Assembly: GCA_903875215.1 (NCBI GenBank)
Contig: CAIQVH010000031.1
Span: 124,001-188,000, forward strand
Reading direction: 5' to 3'
Length of the DNA stretch: 64,000 nt
Origin: an uncultured Anaerolineae bacterium
GTDB lineage: Bacteria > Chloroflexota > Anaerolineae > Anaerolineales > Villigracilaceae
The notes under the pieces are model-generated. The model was not told the DNA's origin. It did not search any database and saw only the letters and a list, made by a program, of their open reading frames with translations. Made by a program: the position numbers and the translations under genes. Position 1 is the stretch's first letter, and the number at the start of each line of letters is the position of its first letter. Of the stretch, positions 55,586 through 64,000 are shown one piece after another.

Positions 55586-56851
55586 CTACACCAGAATTCT
55601 GATTGGCTCTTCGAGATACTTTGCCAGCGCCTGCATAAACTGGGCGGCTTCGGCGCCGTCGCTGATGCGGTGGTCAACCGAAATGGTGGCTTTCATGCGC
55701 CAGCCGGGGACAACCTGTCCGCCGGAGACCACCGGCACTTCACGCGCCGAGCTAATCGCCAGGATGGCGGCTTCGGGCGGGTTGATGATGGCGATGAATT
55801 CATCCACATCGTACATGCCCAGGTTGGAGGTGGAAAAGGTCGAGCCATCCACGTCTTCGGGCTTGACTTTGCCATCGCGGGCGCGGGCGGCCATGGCTTT
55901 GACTTCGCCGGAAATCTGGCGCAGGGGCTTCTGGTCGGTGTCTTTGACGACGACGGTCATCAGCCCGCCGGGGACGGTGACAGCCACGCCCACGTTGACC
56001 GCACCGTGGCGGATGATGTTCGTTCCGCTCAGGGAGGCGTTCAGGTTGGGGAACTGGCGCAGGGTCAGGGCAACCGCTTTGACGATGAAGTCGTTGACCG
56101 AAATCTTTTCGTTGTCGGGCAGGGAGCCATTGATTTGCTTGCGCAGGTCCATCAGCGCTTCCATTTTGTATTCGTGGGTCACATAGAAGTGAGGGATGGT
56201 GGTTTTGGATTCGACCAGTCTTCTACCGATTGCCTGACGGAGTTTTGTAGTCTGGATGGTTTCGTCGCCGGGCTGTTGCGTGGTACGTGTTTCGTAAACG
56301 GGTATCGGCGCTGAGGCGGGGGAAACTGCCGGAGCGGGGGACGCTTTCAGGGCAGATTCGATGTCGCGGCGGACGATTCTGCCGCCGGGGCCGGTGCCAA
56401 CGACCGAGCCGAGATTCACGCCCCGGTCGCGGGCGACTTTGCGGGCGAGGGGGGAGGCTTTAACGGGGCCGGTTTCAGCGGGGGCGGGAGTCGCAGCCGG
56501 GGCGGCGGTTTGGGTAACGGGAGCAGGCGTCGGGGCGGATGAAGATGCCGCAGCGGCGGGAGCAGCCGGGGCCGGCTGTCCACCAGCAGCGGGCGCAGAA
56601 TCCACTTTTTCCCCTTCCGCGCCAACAATTGCGATGGGGTTGTTCACCGGGACACTGGTTCCAGCGTCGACAAGGTGCTGTAAAACGACGCCATCGGCGT
56701 GCGATTCGACTTCGACGGTAGCCTTGTCGGTTTCGATTTCGGCCAGCACGTCGCCTTTGTTGATGGTCTCGCCCACGTTTTTCACCCAGCGGACGAGGGT
56801 GCCTTCGGCCATATCGAAGCCGAGTTTGGGCATTTTGATGGTTTCAGCCAT
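55586..56851 (-). CDS. 2-oxoacid dehydrogenase complex E2 (dihydrolipoyl acyltransferase)
   Basis: A 421-aa E2 subunit. The lipoyl domain (1-~78) has the lipoyl-Lys in AEIETDKATVEVESHADG. An Ala/Pro-rich linker follows, then a peripheral subunit-binding domain (KASPLARKVARDRGVNLGSV, GTGPGGRIVRRDIESAL), and the catalytic domain ends with the active-site motif SVDHRISDGAEAAQFMQALA. It follows E1 beta with an overlapping start (stop/start around 56851). Pyruvate is the most likely substrate; acetoin dehydrogenase is the alternative. No E3 gene is in the window. Confidence 0.94.
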   Translation of the reverse strand: MAETIKMPKLGFDMAEGTLVRWVKNVGETINKGDVLAEIETDKATVEVESHADGVVLQHLVDAGTSVPVNNPIAIVGAEGEKVDSAPAAGGQPAPAAPAAAASSSAPTPAPVTQTAAPAATPAPAETGPVKASPLARKVARDRGVNLGSVVGTGPGGRIVRRDIESALKASPAPAVSPASAPIPVYETRTTQQPGDETIQTTKLRQAIGRRLVESKTTIPHFYVTHEYKMEALMDLRKQINGSLPDNEKISVNDFIVKAVALTLRQFPNLNASLSGTNIIRHGAVNVGVAVTVPGGLMTVVVKDTDQKPLRQISGEVKAMAARARDGKVKPEDVDGSTFSTSNLGMYDVDEFIAIINPPEAAILAISSAREVPVVSGGQVVPGWRMKATISVDHRISDGAEAAQFMQALAKYLEEPIRILV

Positions 56852-57825
56852 TATTTCAAGACCTCCTTTGCCGCCGCGATGATGTCGGGCACTTGCGGGA
56901 GGGCGGCCTGTTCGAGGTTGCGGTTGTAGGGCAGCGGCACTTCTTTTTGGGCAACGCGCAAGATGGGGGCGTCGACGTAGTCGAAGGCCTGCTCGTAGAT
57001 GCGGCTGACGATTTCGGCGCCAACACCGTAGGATTTCCAGCCTTCTTCGACCACGATGGCGCGGTTGGTTTTCTTGAAGGATTCGAGCACGGGCTCCATG
57101 TCGAGCGGGCGCAGGGTGCGCAGGTCGACAATTTCGGCTTCGATACCTTCTTTGGCCAGGTCTTCGGCGGCCTTCATGGAAAGCTCAAGGCCTTTGCAGT
57201 AGGTGACGATGGTCAGGTCTTTGCCGGGGCGCTGGATGGTGGATTTGCCCAGGGGGATGGTATATTCGCCATCCGGGACTTCGCCGCGCACCTGGTACAT
57301 GGTGGCGTGCTCGAGGAAGAGCACCGGGTCGTTGGAGCGGATGGCGCTCTTCAGCAGGCCCTTGGCGTCGGCCGGGGTGCCGGGGCTGACCACGACCAGG
57401 CCGGGGAAGTGCGCGAAAATCGCATCCGGCGTCTGGGAGTGGGTTGCGCCAAGCTGGCGTCCGCCGCCGCCAACCGCGCGGATAACCATCGGGACGCTGA
57501 ACTGGCCGCCAAACATGTAGCGCAATTTGGGGGCCTGGTTGACAATGTAATCCATGGCCGAAAAGCCGAAGTTGATGGTCATCAACTCGGCAATCGGGCG
57601 CTGGCCAACCATGGCCGCGCCAATCGCGCCGCCGATAATCGCGTTTTCGGCAATCGGCGTGTCTTTGACGCGCTCGGGGCCGTATTTGTCATAAAAACCT
57701 TTGGTGACGGCATAGGTGCCGCCCCACACACCGACTTCCTCGCCGAGAATAAATACGGCGGGGTCGCGGTCCATTTCTTCCATTAGGGCTTGCGAGATTG
57801 CCTCGCGCATGGTAATGCGTGCCAT
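56851..57825 (-). CDS. 2-oxoacid dehydrogenase E1 component, beta subunit
   Basis: A 324-aa transketolase-like subunit with MREAISQALMEEMDRDPAVF, ILGEEVGVWGGTYAVTKGFY and VTYCKGLELSMKAAEDLAKE. It pairs with E1 alpha to bind thiamine diphosphate and decarboxylate the 2-oxoacid. The C-terminal swivel domain has VVEEGWKSYGVGAEIVSRIY. A palindromic repeat (57839-57892) separates it from E1 alpha. Length matches PdhB. Confidence 0.95.
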   Translation of the reverse strand: MARITMREAISQALMEEMDRDPAVFILGEEVGVWGGTYAVTKGFYDKYGPERVKDTPIAENAIIGGAIGAAMVGQRPIAELMTINFGFSAMDYIVNQAPKLRYMFGGQFSVPMVIRAVGGGGRQLGATHSQTPDAIFAHFPGLVVVSPGTPADAKGLLKSAIRSNDPVLFLEHATMYQVRGEVPDGEYTIPLGKSTIQRPGKDLTIVTYCKGLELSMKAAEDLAKEGIEAEIVDLRTLRPLDMEPVLESFKKTNRAIVVEEGWKSYGVGAEIVSRIYEQAFDYVDAPILRVAQKEVPLPYNRNLEQAALPQVPDIIAAAKEVLK

Positions 57826-57838
57826 AAGAATTCCTTTT

Positions 57839-57892
57839 CACCACGAAGACACAAAGACTCTAAGATTCTTGGTGACTTCGTGCCTTTGTGGT
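57839..57892. repeat. Family D repeat between the E1 genes
   Basis: CACCACGAAGACACAAAG (57839-57856) and CTTCGTGCCTTTGTGGT (57876-57892) make an imperfect dyad over the whole spacer and touch the E1 alpha stop codon. Confidence 0.8.
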
Positions 57893-58851
57893 TAGTTTTC
57901 TGCGTAAATGTCTGCGAACAGCTGATCCATGCCCGGTTCGGGGCTGGCTTCGGCAAATTCAACGGCTTTTTGGACTTCGGTTTCGACTTGCGCGTCGATG
58001 CCATCGAGATCGTTGCCCAATGCAATCTTTTTCTTGGCCAAATAGGCGCGGAAAATGCCAATCGGGTCATCTTCCTGCCATTTTTTGACTTCATCCTGCG
58101 TGCGGTAACGTTCCGGGTCGCCCATTGAGTGGCCGCGGAAACGGTAGGTCATGATTTCGAGCAGGTAGGGCTTGCCTTCGGTGCGGATGTATTTCAGCGC
58201 TTCGGCAGCCGCTTCGTGGACTTTGACCACGTCCATGCCATCGACGCGGGAATTCTTCATCCCGTAGCCTTCGGCCTTTTGGCGGATTTCACTCACAGCC
58301 GAGGCGCGGTCAACAGCGGTGCCCATGCCATACTGATTGTTTTCGCAGACCCACAGCACGCGCAGGTTCCAGGTTTTGGCGAGGTTCAGCGCTTCGTGGA
58401 AGTAGCCAATGTTGGTCGCGCCATCGCCAAACATACAGATGGTGATATTGTCATTCCCGGCATACTGGTCGCCAATCGCAAATCCGGCCGCAATCGGCAG
58501 GTGTCCGCCAACAATGGCGTGCCCACCCCACATGTTTTTGCTGGTATCGGCCATGTGCATCGAGCCGCCCTTGCCCTTCGACATGCCGGTGGACTTGCCG
58601 AGCAATTCCGCCATCACTTCGTTGGCCGAAATGCCGCAGTTGATAGCCACGCCGTGGTCGCGGTAGGCGGTGATGACTCGGTCGCGCGGTTCGCGAGCCG
58701 CAATCAGCCCGGTCGAGACGGCTTCCTGACCGATGTAAAGGTGCATAAAACCCCCAATTTTTCCCTGCTGGTACAGTTCCGCGCCGCGCTCTTCCAGACG
58801 GCGGATGAGTACCATCTCGTAATACATTTGTATAAGGTTTTCTTTATCCAT
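57892..58851 (-). CDS. 2-oxoacid dehydrogenase E1 component, alpha subunit
   Basis: A 319-aa thiamine-diphosphate subunit. I start at MDKENLIQMYYEMVLIRRLE (58851), the usual family N-terminus, after GGAGAAAAAC; ten upstream codons are not conserved in character. The ThDP motif is CMFGDGATNIGYFHEALNLA...NN, and the phospho-loop equivalent RFRGHSMGDPERYRTQDEV is present. First gene of the E1a-E1b-E2 operon. Confidence 0.95.
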   Translation of the reverse strand: MDKENLIQMYYEMVLIRRLEERGAELYQQGKIGGFMHLYIGQEAVSTGLIAAREPRDRVITAYRDHGVAINCGISANEVMAELLGKSTGMSKGKGGSMHMADTSKNMWGGHAIVGGHLPIAAGFAIGDQYAGNDNITICMFGDGATNIGYFHEALNLAKTWNLRVLWVCENNQYGMGTAVDRASAVSEIRQKAEGYGMKNSRVDGMDVVKVHEAAAEALKYIRTEGKPYLLEIMTYRFRGHSMGDPERYRTQDEVKKWQEDDPIGIFRAYLAKKKIALGNDLDGIDAQVETEVQKAVEFAEASPEPGMDQLFADIYAEN

Positions 58852-58928
58852 GTTTTTCTCCAAAGATTGGGATGATGACAACCTGAAATGACGAAACCTG
58901 CTTAATTGAAGCGGGATTATATCTGTTA

Positions 58929-58958
58929 TTTATACCTTTTTTATCATAATTATGTCAG
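58929..58958 (-). promoter_or_regulatory. Putative promoter of the 2-oxoacid dehydrogenase operon
   Basis: On the minus strand CTGACA (58953-58958) and TATAAA (58929-58934) are 18 nt apart, ~80 nt before E1 alpha. A second TATAAT lies nearby (GATATAATC), so the exact start is uncertain. Confidence 0.5.
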
Positions 58959-59033
58959 AGGTTCCAAACCCCAAACGGGTGAATTTGATACGTTTTGAGA
59001 GGATGAGAAAAAATCATCCGGCTTGCTTCCGAT

Positions 59034-59068
59034 AAAAAAATGCCCCCCCTGTGTACGGGGAGGCATTT
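59034..59068 (-). terminator. Intrinsic terminator of the unknown membrane gene
   Basis: Minus-strand stem AAATGCC.CCCC / GGGG.GGCATTT with a bulged base and an 8-nt loop, followed by seven T. It ends transcription from the gene at 59089-60456. Confidence 0.85.
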
Positions 59069-59088
59069 GACTGGGATCATCTAGCTGG

Positions 59089-60456
59089 TCAGGCAGATTT
59101 TGCAGGTTGCGGCGCGGACGAACCGCCCATGTTGACCGCTTTCTTGAGAATATCAAACCAGAATGGAGCTCCCTGGGCCGCGGCGATACCGCTGGCAAGC
59201 AACCCAAAAAGCTTGAGCAGGATACCGGTCACGTCATTAGGTGCCGGGGCGTTGATGATTGGGTAGCATTTTCCCCCCATGGACAGGCCATAAAAGCTTT
59301 TGTCGTTTATTGGCCACATGGTGCAATATTGATTTTGGGTCGGATCTGCCTGCACGAAGGGAAGGCCGGTCAAATCGAGCGGAGCGCCCACCCAACCAAT
59401 TGGCATGTTCATATTGGTCAGCTCTGTCTGGATGGCCTTCAATTGTGACGCATCCATGCTGGTGGCCTCCCCTTCCGGTTTTTGCGAATAGCTCTGGGCC
59501 TGGGCAACGAGCGCATTCCGCAGAACGGGATCCTTCATCAGCGTCTGACCAATCATCAGCGTATCAGCATTGAAGACGATGGCGACTGAGATGCCGATAA
59601 TGATGGAAATATTCTGGGCTGAGCGCTTGAACCAGCCGCTCAGGCGATCCATACCGTTGTCGAACCACTTTTCGATGTTCTGGCGGCCGCGGGACAGGGC
59701 ATCTTCGCCCTTGGTGCCATACTGGTCAACTCCCAGGAACAAGCTATCGAGGGCTTGTTTTAACTGCGGGTTGGTGACGGCCATGATGGCCAGACCATCG
59801 CGCAGTTGATCCATCGTGGTGGATGGGGCCTGTTCGCTTTCGCCCGAATTCTGCTTGCGGGCCTCCGTCACGGTTTGCAGGATCCCGTCAATGTCCTGGG
59901 TGGTGATTTTGACATTGCTGAGCGTCTGTTGGACAGCAGTCTGCAGCAACGGGTTGATCTTTGCCAGGTTGTCCAGTTCCAGCTTGACATTGGCCAGCGC
60001 ATTGTCAAGCGCTTCCTCACCCGCCTGGGTGTTAAGCGCCTTGCGTGCAGCGACCATAACCAGTTCGAATTGGGCATCGGCGCGGGCTTTGTCGTTTTTC
60101 TGCAACTGGTCAATCGTCGCGCGTAGTTTGAAGACTTCCTGATGCAGGATGGATGTTTTCTTCCCCGCGTTCATGACCAGGTCAAAGAGCGTCATCGTGA
60201 ACATTTGGGAAGAAATCTTGGAAGGCCGGCGGTTCCCTTCTTCTCCACTGTGCAGTGATTTGATCAGTGGATGGTTATAAAACTGGTCAGCCAGAGCCGG
60301 GTCGGCGAGCATATTGCCGATGAATGTCTCGAGCATCTGGGAGCGCCAGCGTAGTTGTGTGCCGAGCCAATCCTGTATGTACATGACAGCGATGCTCAGC
60401 ACCAGCCAGACAAAAACCAGGCTGATTGCGACTTGCAAGATAGTGGTTATTTCCAT
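59089..60456 (-). CDS. Membrane protein of unknown function
   Basis: A 455-aa protein I cannot assign. The start MEITTILQVAISLVFVWLVL is preceded by GGAGG 6 nt upstream. One N-terminal membrane segment (7-28) is followed by ~230 residues of predicted cytosolic helix (LRATIDQLQKNDKARADAQF; LQTAVQQTLSNVKITTQDID), a second membrane segment (ISIIIGISVAIVFNADTLMI), a polar region containing two Cys (QYCTMWPINDKSFYGLSMGG then KCYPIIN), and a final hydrophobic stretch (GILLKLFGLLASGIAAAQGA). The end (GAPFWFDILKKAVNM) is a motif I have seen in uncharacterised bacterial proteins. Single-gene unit with its own terminator. Confidence 0.75.
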   Translation of the reverse strand: MEITTILQVAISLVFVWLVLSIAVMYIQDWLGTQLRWRSQMLETFIGNMLADPALADQFYNHPLIKSLHSGEEGNRRPSKISSQMFTMTLFDLVMNAGKKTSILHQEVFKLRATIDQLQKNDKARADAQFELVMVAARKALNTQAGEEALDNALANVKLELDNLAKINPLLQTAVQQTLSNVKITTQDIDGILQTVTEARKQNSGESEQAPSTTMDQLRDGLAIMAVTNPQLKQALDSLFLGVDQYGTKGEDALSRGRQNIEKWFDNGMDRLSGWFKRSAQNISIIIGISVAIVFNADTLMIGQTLMKDPVLRNALVAQAQSYSQKPEGEATSMDASQLKAIQTELTNMNMPIGWVGAPLDLTGLPFVQADPTQNQYCTMWPINDKSFYGLSMGGKCYPIINAPAPNDVTGILLKLFGLLASGIAAAQGAPFWFDILKKAVNMGGSSAPQPAKSA

Positions 60457-60537
60457 GGTGTCCTCCAATCGATGTGTGGAAAGTATACAGGAAAATACTG
60501 AAATTGAGTCAAATATAATTCAAAACATGCGGAAAAA

Positions 60538-61461
60538 TCAAATTTGCAGTTCTGGCGGGTTTTTGGTGACTCGATTGTGAGCCTGATTGACGATAAATAT
60601 TCCGGTCAGGGCGATGATGCCGCCGATGATTTGCAGCAGGCTGGGAATTTCTCCCAGCAAAGGGATAGCCAGCAGGGTGGTCATCAGGGGCTGACCGATC
60701 ATGGTTGGGGCGACCACCGATGCGGGTAAATGCCCGAGTGCGTACGTGATGAACATGTAACCTAGAATTTGAGAGACGAAGGCGGCGATGATGAAAATTA
60801 CCCAGCTTTGCGCAGGGTAGCCCAGCAGTGGGTTTCCGAGCAGCAAATTGATGAAGAACAGGAAGATGGCTGCCAGGATCGACATCATCCAGGCATAGGT
60901 TAGTGCGCTGAAACTGCGGCGGCCACGTTCGGTGGCAAGGTAATATATGGCATAAAAGAAACTGGCTGCCAGTGCCATCAAGTCGCCCAGGCCGATGCGT
61001 GGATGGACAAGAAAGTCGCTGCCCATGATTAGAATTGCGCCGGTCATGGCAAGCCCCAACCCGGCCCAGAAGTCGCGTTTCAAGCGTTCGCCGAAAAAGA
61101 GGAGGCCGGCCAGGGCCACCCATAGTGGCGCAGAATTGCCAATCAGCGTGGCGTTGGCGGCGGTAGTATAGGCCAGGGATGTGTTCCAGAAGGCAAAATC
61201 CAGTGCGGTGGCCAGGGCTGCAAGTGCCGGGAAAAACAGGCTGGGCCGGTTGTTGTGGGCTGGTGGATTTTGTCGGTGCTGGCGGATGATAAAGGGCGTC
61301 AGCATCAGTGCCGAAAACAGCAGGCGGTAGAAACCGGTCACCGGGCCGGGGGCGTTGGCCCAGCGCACGAACATGGCTGAAAGGCTGAGTGCCAGGATGC
61401 TGACTGCCAGCGCGGCATACGGCAGGATGGCTGTGAGGCGGTCGGAGAAGGAGGGTTTCAT
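60538..61461 (-). CDS. EamA/DMT-family transporter
   Basis: A 307-aa protein with ten hydrophobic segments arranged as two EamA halves, the first near FVRWANAPGPVTGFYRLLFS and the second near MALAASFFYAIYYLATERGR. The NSAPLWVALAGLLFFGERLK motif at the end of the first half is typical. Members export amino acids, sugars or metabolites; the substrate here is unknown. It is 7 nt upstream-adjacent to the HAD gene on the same strand. Confidence 0.9.
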   Translation of the reverse strand: MKPSFSDRLTAILPYAALAVSILALSLSAMFVRWANAPGPVTGFYRLLFSALMLTPFIIRQHRQNPPAHNNRPSLFFPALAALATALDFAFWNTSLAYTTAANATLIGNSAPLWVALAGLLFFGERLKRDFWAGLGLAMTGAILIMGSDFLVHPRIGLGDLMALAASFFYAIYYLATERGRRSFSALTYAWMMSILAAIFLFFINLLLGNPLLGYPAQSWVIFIIAAFVSQILGYMFITYALGHLPASVVAPTMIGQPLMTTLLAIPLLGEIPSLLQIIGGIIALTGIFIVNQAHNRVTKNPPELQI

Positions 61462-61468
61462 GGCGCTT

Positions 61469-62221
61469 TTACAGTGTGGTGAGATAGGTCAGCAGTGGTG
61501 GAATTTCGCTGAGCGAATCGATTTCGGCATCGGGAAGGGTATTGCCAAGTGGGTGCCCTTTGGCATGCCGCTTGGCCCAGATGGCGTACATTCCGAGCAG
61601 CTTAGAACCGCCCACATCAGCATCCAGCCGGTCACCGATCATGGCTGTCTGGTCGGGCATCAGGTTCCAGTGGGACAGGGCTATTTCGAAGATACGCGGA
61701 TGAGGTTTCCGGTAGGAGCAGGCGGCAGAGGTCAGGATGAAGTCGAAGTATGGCTCGAGACGGAATTTTTCCACCAGTTGGAAAACATCGCGATTGTCTC
61801 CGGCGTTGGAAATCATGCCAAGGCGCAGTCCGGCGGATTGCAGGTTGCCGAGCGCCTGGGGTGCTTCCGGTTCGAGCATCCAGTTGGTCTGGGTGACGGC
61901 GTAATATGCATCCAGGGCGTCGCGCCGGGTGTGCTCGGGAATTCCTGGAAAGCCTTTTTCAGCCAGCAGGGTTTCGAGAACGGTCATAGTGCTGGTTTCG
62001 CTCAGGTGCCGGTCGCGTTCCTGGTAATATTCATCGAGTTTTTGGCGGAATTTGACAGGGAATGTCTCGGGGTTGACCATGACGCTGCTGGCATGCAATG
62101 CATCCACAAGGGCCTGGCCGGCCCGCTGGAGATAGGGCGGCCAGGCGGAGGGAGAATAAATCAGGGTGTCCCCCAGGTCGAAGAGCACGGCCTGGATTTG
62201 GCGGGGTGGGGCGTAAGACAT
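61469..62221 (-). CDS. HAD-family hydrolase
   Basis: A 250-aa HAD phosphatase-like protein. Motif I is VLFDLGDTLIYS, motif II MISNAGDNRDVF, motif III Lys in CSYRKPHPRIFEIAL and motif IV IGDRLDADVGGSKLLGM. The helical cap between motifs I and II resembles the subfamily I (C1) phosphatases. The substrate is not evident. It clusters with an EamA transporter and a 2-hydroxyacid dehydrogenase. Confidence 0.92.
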   Translation of the reverse strand: MSYAPPRQIQAVLFDLGDTLIYSPSAWPPYLQRAGQALVDALHASSVMVNPETFPVKFRQKLDEYYQERDRHLSETSTMTVLETLLAEKGFPGIPEHTRRDALDAYYAVTQTNWMLEPEAPQALGNLQSAGLRLGMISNAGDNRDVFQLVEKFRLEPYFDFILTSAACSYRKPHPRIFEIALSHWNLMPDQTAMIGDRLDADVGGSKLLGMYAIWAKRHAKGHPLGNTLPDAEIDSLSEIPPLLTYLTTL

Positions 62222-62263
62222 CGCTTCTAGAACTCAGTAAGGGTTAATGGATGGTTCGGTCGC

Positions 62264-63286
62264 TCAATAGCCTCGCTGCGGGTCGAACAGATTGTAAAGG
62301 GGCAGGCCGGCCAGATAGCGGTGGATATTTTCGGAGAAAAGCAGAACGCCGCGTTCGTTGTAGTGCGGGCTGTTGCCGGAGATGTGCGGAGTGATGATCA
62401 GGTTGGGCAGGGCCCAGAGCGGGCTGGAAGCAGGCAGGGGTTCCTCGGGGAAGACATCCAGCGCGGCGCCGGCCAGGTTTCCGTTTTTCAGGGCATTCAT
62501 TAGCGCCGCCTGGTTGACCACTCCGCCGCGCGATACGTCGACCAGCAAGGCGCCTGGGCGCAGCGCGTTGAAGATGGATTCATCAATCAGTCCGCTGGTG
62601 GATTCGGTTAAGGGGACAGTGATGATGATAAAGTCACATTCTCTAAGCATGGAACGGAGCGCGCGGGCCGGGTACAGCCGGTAAACCAGGTCGCCATCCG
62701 GGTCGCCGAGGTTTTCGGGGGTGTAGCCCGTATCGGCGGGGTGCATGGCGTCGCGTTTGGTGGCCAGTACGTTGACACCGAACGGCTGCAGAAGGCGCGC
62801 CACCTGGCGTCCGATGCTGCCGTAGCCGACGATGCCGGCGGTTTTTCCGCGCAGTTCAACAGGGGAGAAGCGCTCAAAGCGGTCTTTGGGCCATTCGGCT
62901 TTTTTTTGGGAGGCCAGCACGGCTGGCAGGCGGTGGCTGAGTGCCAGAAGCATGGCGAGGATGTGTTCTCCCACCTGCGATGCGGCTGCACCGCTCAGGG
63001 TGGTGATTGAAAGCCCGCTTTTATTGAGGAGCGGTTCTTCGAGAAAGCGGTCTATCCCGGCGAAGTGGAACTGGACCCACTTCAGCGCTGGCACCTGGGA
63101 GGGTTCCGGCAGGATATAGGCGGTGTAGAGGATTTCGGTGCGCGCCCAGGTTTCTGCGGGGATGTCGATGGCGCGGGCGGCTGGAATGGCAGTGATGTTG
63201 ATGCGTGGTGATATTCCACGCAGCTGGTTGAGCAGGGAGTCGTTCAGGGCAAGCGTTATCAGGACTTCGATGGGAGCAGAGGTCAT
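62264..63286 (-). CDS. D-2-hydroxyacid dehydrogenase
   Basis: A 340-aa NAD-dependent oxidoreductase. The nucleotide-binding motif is AGIVGYGSIGRQVARLLQPF, the substrate Arg lies in VDVSRGGVVNQAALMNALKN, and the catalytic His in NLIITPHISGNSPHYNERG. An Asp/Glu relay residue is present in AALDVFPEEPLPAS. The family reduces 2-oxoacids such as glyoxylate, hydroxypyruvate or phosphoglycerate analogues; the substrate is unknown. The start MTSAPIEVLITLALND lies 3 nt from the protease gene stop. Confidence 0.92.
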   Translation of the reverse strand: MTSAPIEVLITLALNDSLLNQLRGISPRINITAIPAARAIDIPAETWARTEILYTAYILPEPSQVPALKWVQFHFAGIDRFLEEPLLNKSGLSITTLSGAAASQVGEHILAMLLALSHRLPAVLASQKKAEWPKDRFERFSPVELRGKTAGIVGYGSIGRQVARLLQPFGVNVLATKRDAMHPADTGYTPENLGDPDGDLVYRLYPARALRSMLRECDFIIITVPLTESTSGLIDESIFNALRPGALLVDVSRGGVVNQAALMNALKNGNLAGAALDVFPEEPLPASSPLWALPNLIITPHISGNSPHYNERGVLLFSENIHRYLAGLPLYNLFDPQRGY

Positions 63287-63289
63287 TGA

Positions 63290-64000
63290 TTATTCGATGG
63301 CAGTGAGCGGGTCGCGTCCGCGGGTGTAGAGATAGATCAGCACGGCGCCGAGCAGTAGGGCGGGTAGGACGATCAGACCGGCTTCCGGGCCAAAATCACC
63401 GCCAGTCCATAAGGCCGGGCCGCTGACGGTGATGCGAGCCAGATGGAAAGTGCTGATTCCGCTGACCGGGAATCCGAAAATGGGGCCTTCGAAAAAATTC
63501 CAGCCGATGTGCAGACCGATCGATAGCCAGAGTTGCCGGGTGCGCAGCAGGCCCAGAGCCAGGAAAAGCCCGGCAAAGAAAATCCCCGCCGCCCCGATCC
63601 AGGTGGCGTTGGGGTTGCCCAGGTGCAACAGGCCAAAAACGGACGAGGAGAGAATCACGCCCCAGGGCAGGCTGGTGCCGCTGGCCAGGGTTTGGAGATG
63701 GTAACCGCGTGAGAGTAACTCCTCATTCCAGCCGACGAAAATAAAAATACTGAAAGCGATCAGAAGCTCGAGCGCCAGGGTGCTCGCCGAGAGGGATTCC
63801 CAGGCGAATTCTTTGATCGTCAGCCACCCGAAGGCTTTTTCCGCAAAAAAAATCAACCCCATCAGCACAGCTGGGATCAGAATCCCCACCAGCAGGTCTG
63901 GCAGGGTATGGCGGGAGACCCTGAGGCCCAGGCTGACAAAAGAGCGGCGATCGAAAAAGCGGCGCGCCACCCAGATACTCCCGCCAATCACCAGCAGTTC
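63290..64000 (-). CDS. CPBP-family intramembrane protease (5' end outside window)
   Basis: A membrane protein with the Abi/CPBP motifs: FIFVGWNEELLSRGYHLQTL (EExxxR type), VFGLLHLGNPNATWIG (FxxxH) and IGLHIGWNFFEGPIFG (HxxxN). About five membrane segments are visible in 236 or more residues. The frame is open to the right edge (ELLVIGGSIWVARRFFDRR), so the N-terminus is probably missing. Homologues process prenylated proteins or bacteriocin-related peptides; the role here is unknown. Confidence 0.85.
   Translation of the reverse strand, partial: ELLVIGGSIWVARRFFDRRSFVSLGLRVSRHTLPDLLVGILIPAVLMGLIFFAEKAFGWLTIKEFAWESLSASTLALELLIAFSIFIFVGWNEELLSRGYHLQTLASGTSLPWGVILSSSVFGLLHLGNPNATWIGAAGIFFAGLFLALGLLRTRQLWLSIGLHIGWNFFEGPIFGFPVSGISTFHLARITVSGPALWTGGDFGPEAGLIVLPALLLGAVLIYLYTRGRDPLTAIE

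Overview
The window looks like a chromosomal segment of a Chloroflexota bacterium, most likely Anaerolineae-like. This is inferred from gene content: a large block of GAF-domain sensors, a LysW carrier-protein pathway sitting with argG and argH, moderately high G+C, and many short intergenic palindromes. I ran no database search. No rRNA, tRNA, CRISPR array or insertion sequence was recognised.

Layout. (1) 1-15291, minus strand: an apparent operon that starts with two single-domain response regulators, then a soluble four-GAF protein, then six membrane-anchored GAF proteins; the last runs off the left edge. None of the complete ones has a kinase, cyclase or phosphatase domain. (2) 15534-18145, plus: a class I aminotransferase, a MazE/MazF-type toxin-antitoxin pair with a perfect operator-like palindrome, and pheA. 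(3) 18172-27340, plus: an arginine cluster argG-argH-lysW-lysX-lysY-[antisense SnoaL-like gene]-lysZ-lysJ-lysK, preceded by an attenuator. (4) 27324-28361, minus: a Gfo/Idh/MocA oxidoreductase. (5) 28431-41609, plus: a branched-chain amino acid superoperon ilvD-ilvB-ilvN-ilvC-leuA-leuC-leuD-cimA-leuB-ilvE. (6) 41618-47554, plus: an aromatic operon aroH-aroF-aroF-tyrA-aroA-aroE. (7) 47566-64000: hemW, two MFS transporters, an acyltransferase, a TIR-transmembrane-beta-propeller protein, a three-gene 2-oxoacid dehydrogenase operon (E1 alpha, E1 beta, E2), an unknown membrane protein, and minus-strand genes for an EamA transporter, a HAD hydrolase, a D-2-hydroxyacid dehydrogenase and a CPBP-family membrane protease.

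The most interesting signal is regulatory. Each of the three amino-acid operons begins with a sigma70-like promoter, a very short unannotated ORF without a Shine-Dalgarno sequence, and an intrinsic terminator before the first gene. The short ORFs match the end products: three Arg codons within four codons before argG, 20 Ile/Leu/Val residues out of 34 before ilvD, and eight Phe/Tyr codons between codons 5 and 14 before aroH. All three contain competing hairpins of the kind expected for ribosome-stalling transcription attenuation. Together they suggest a coherent set of leader-peptide attenuators in this lineage.

A second signal is the density of short palindromic repeats from several families. 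They fill the gaps between biosynthetic genes and have also entered open reading frames (aroE, aroA, lysK, and the 3' ends of argH and aroF2) without breaking the frame.
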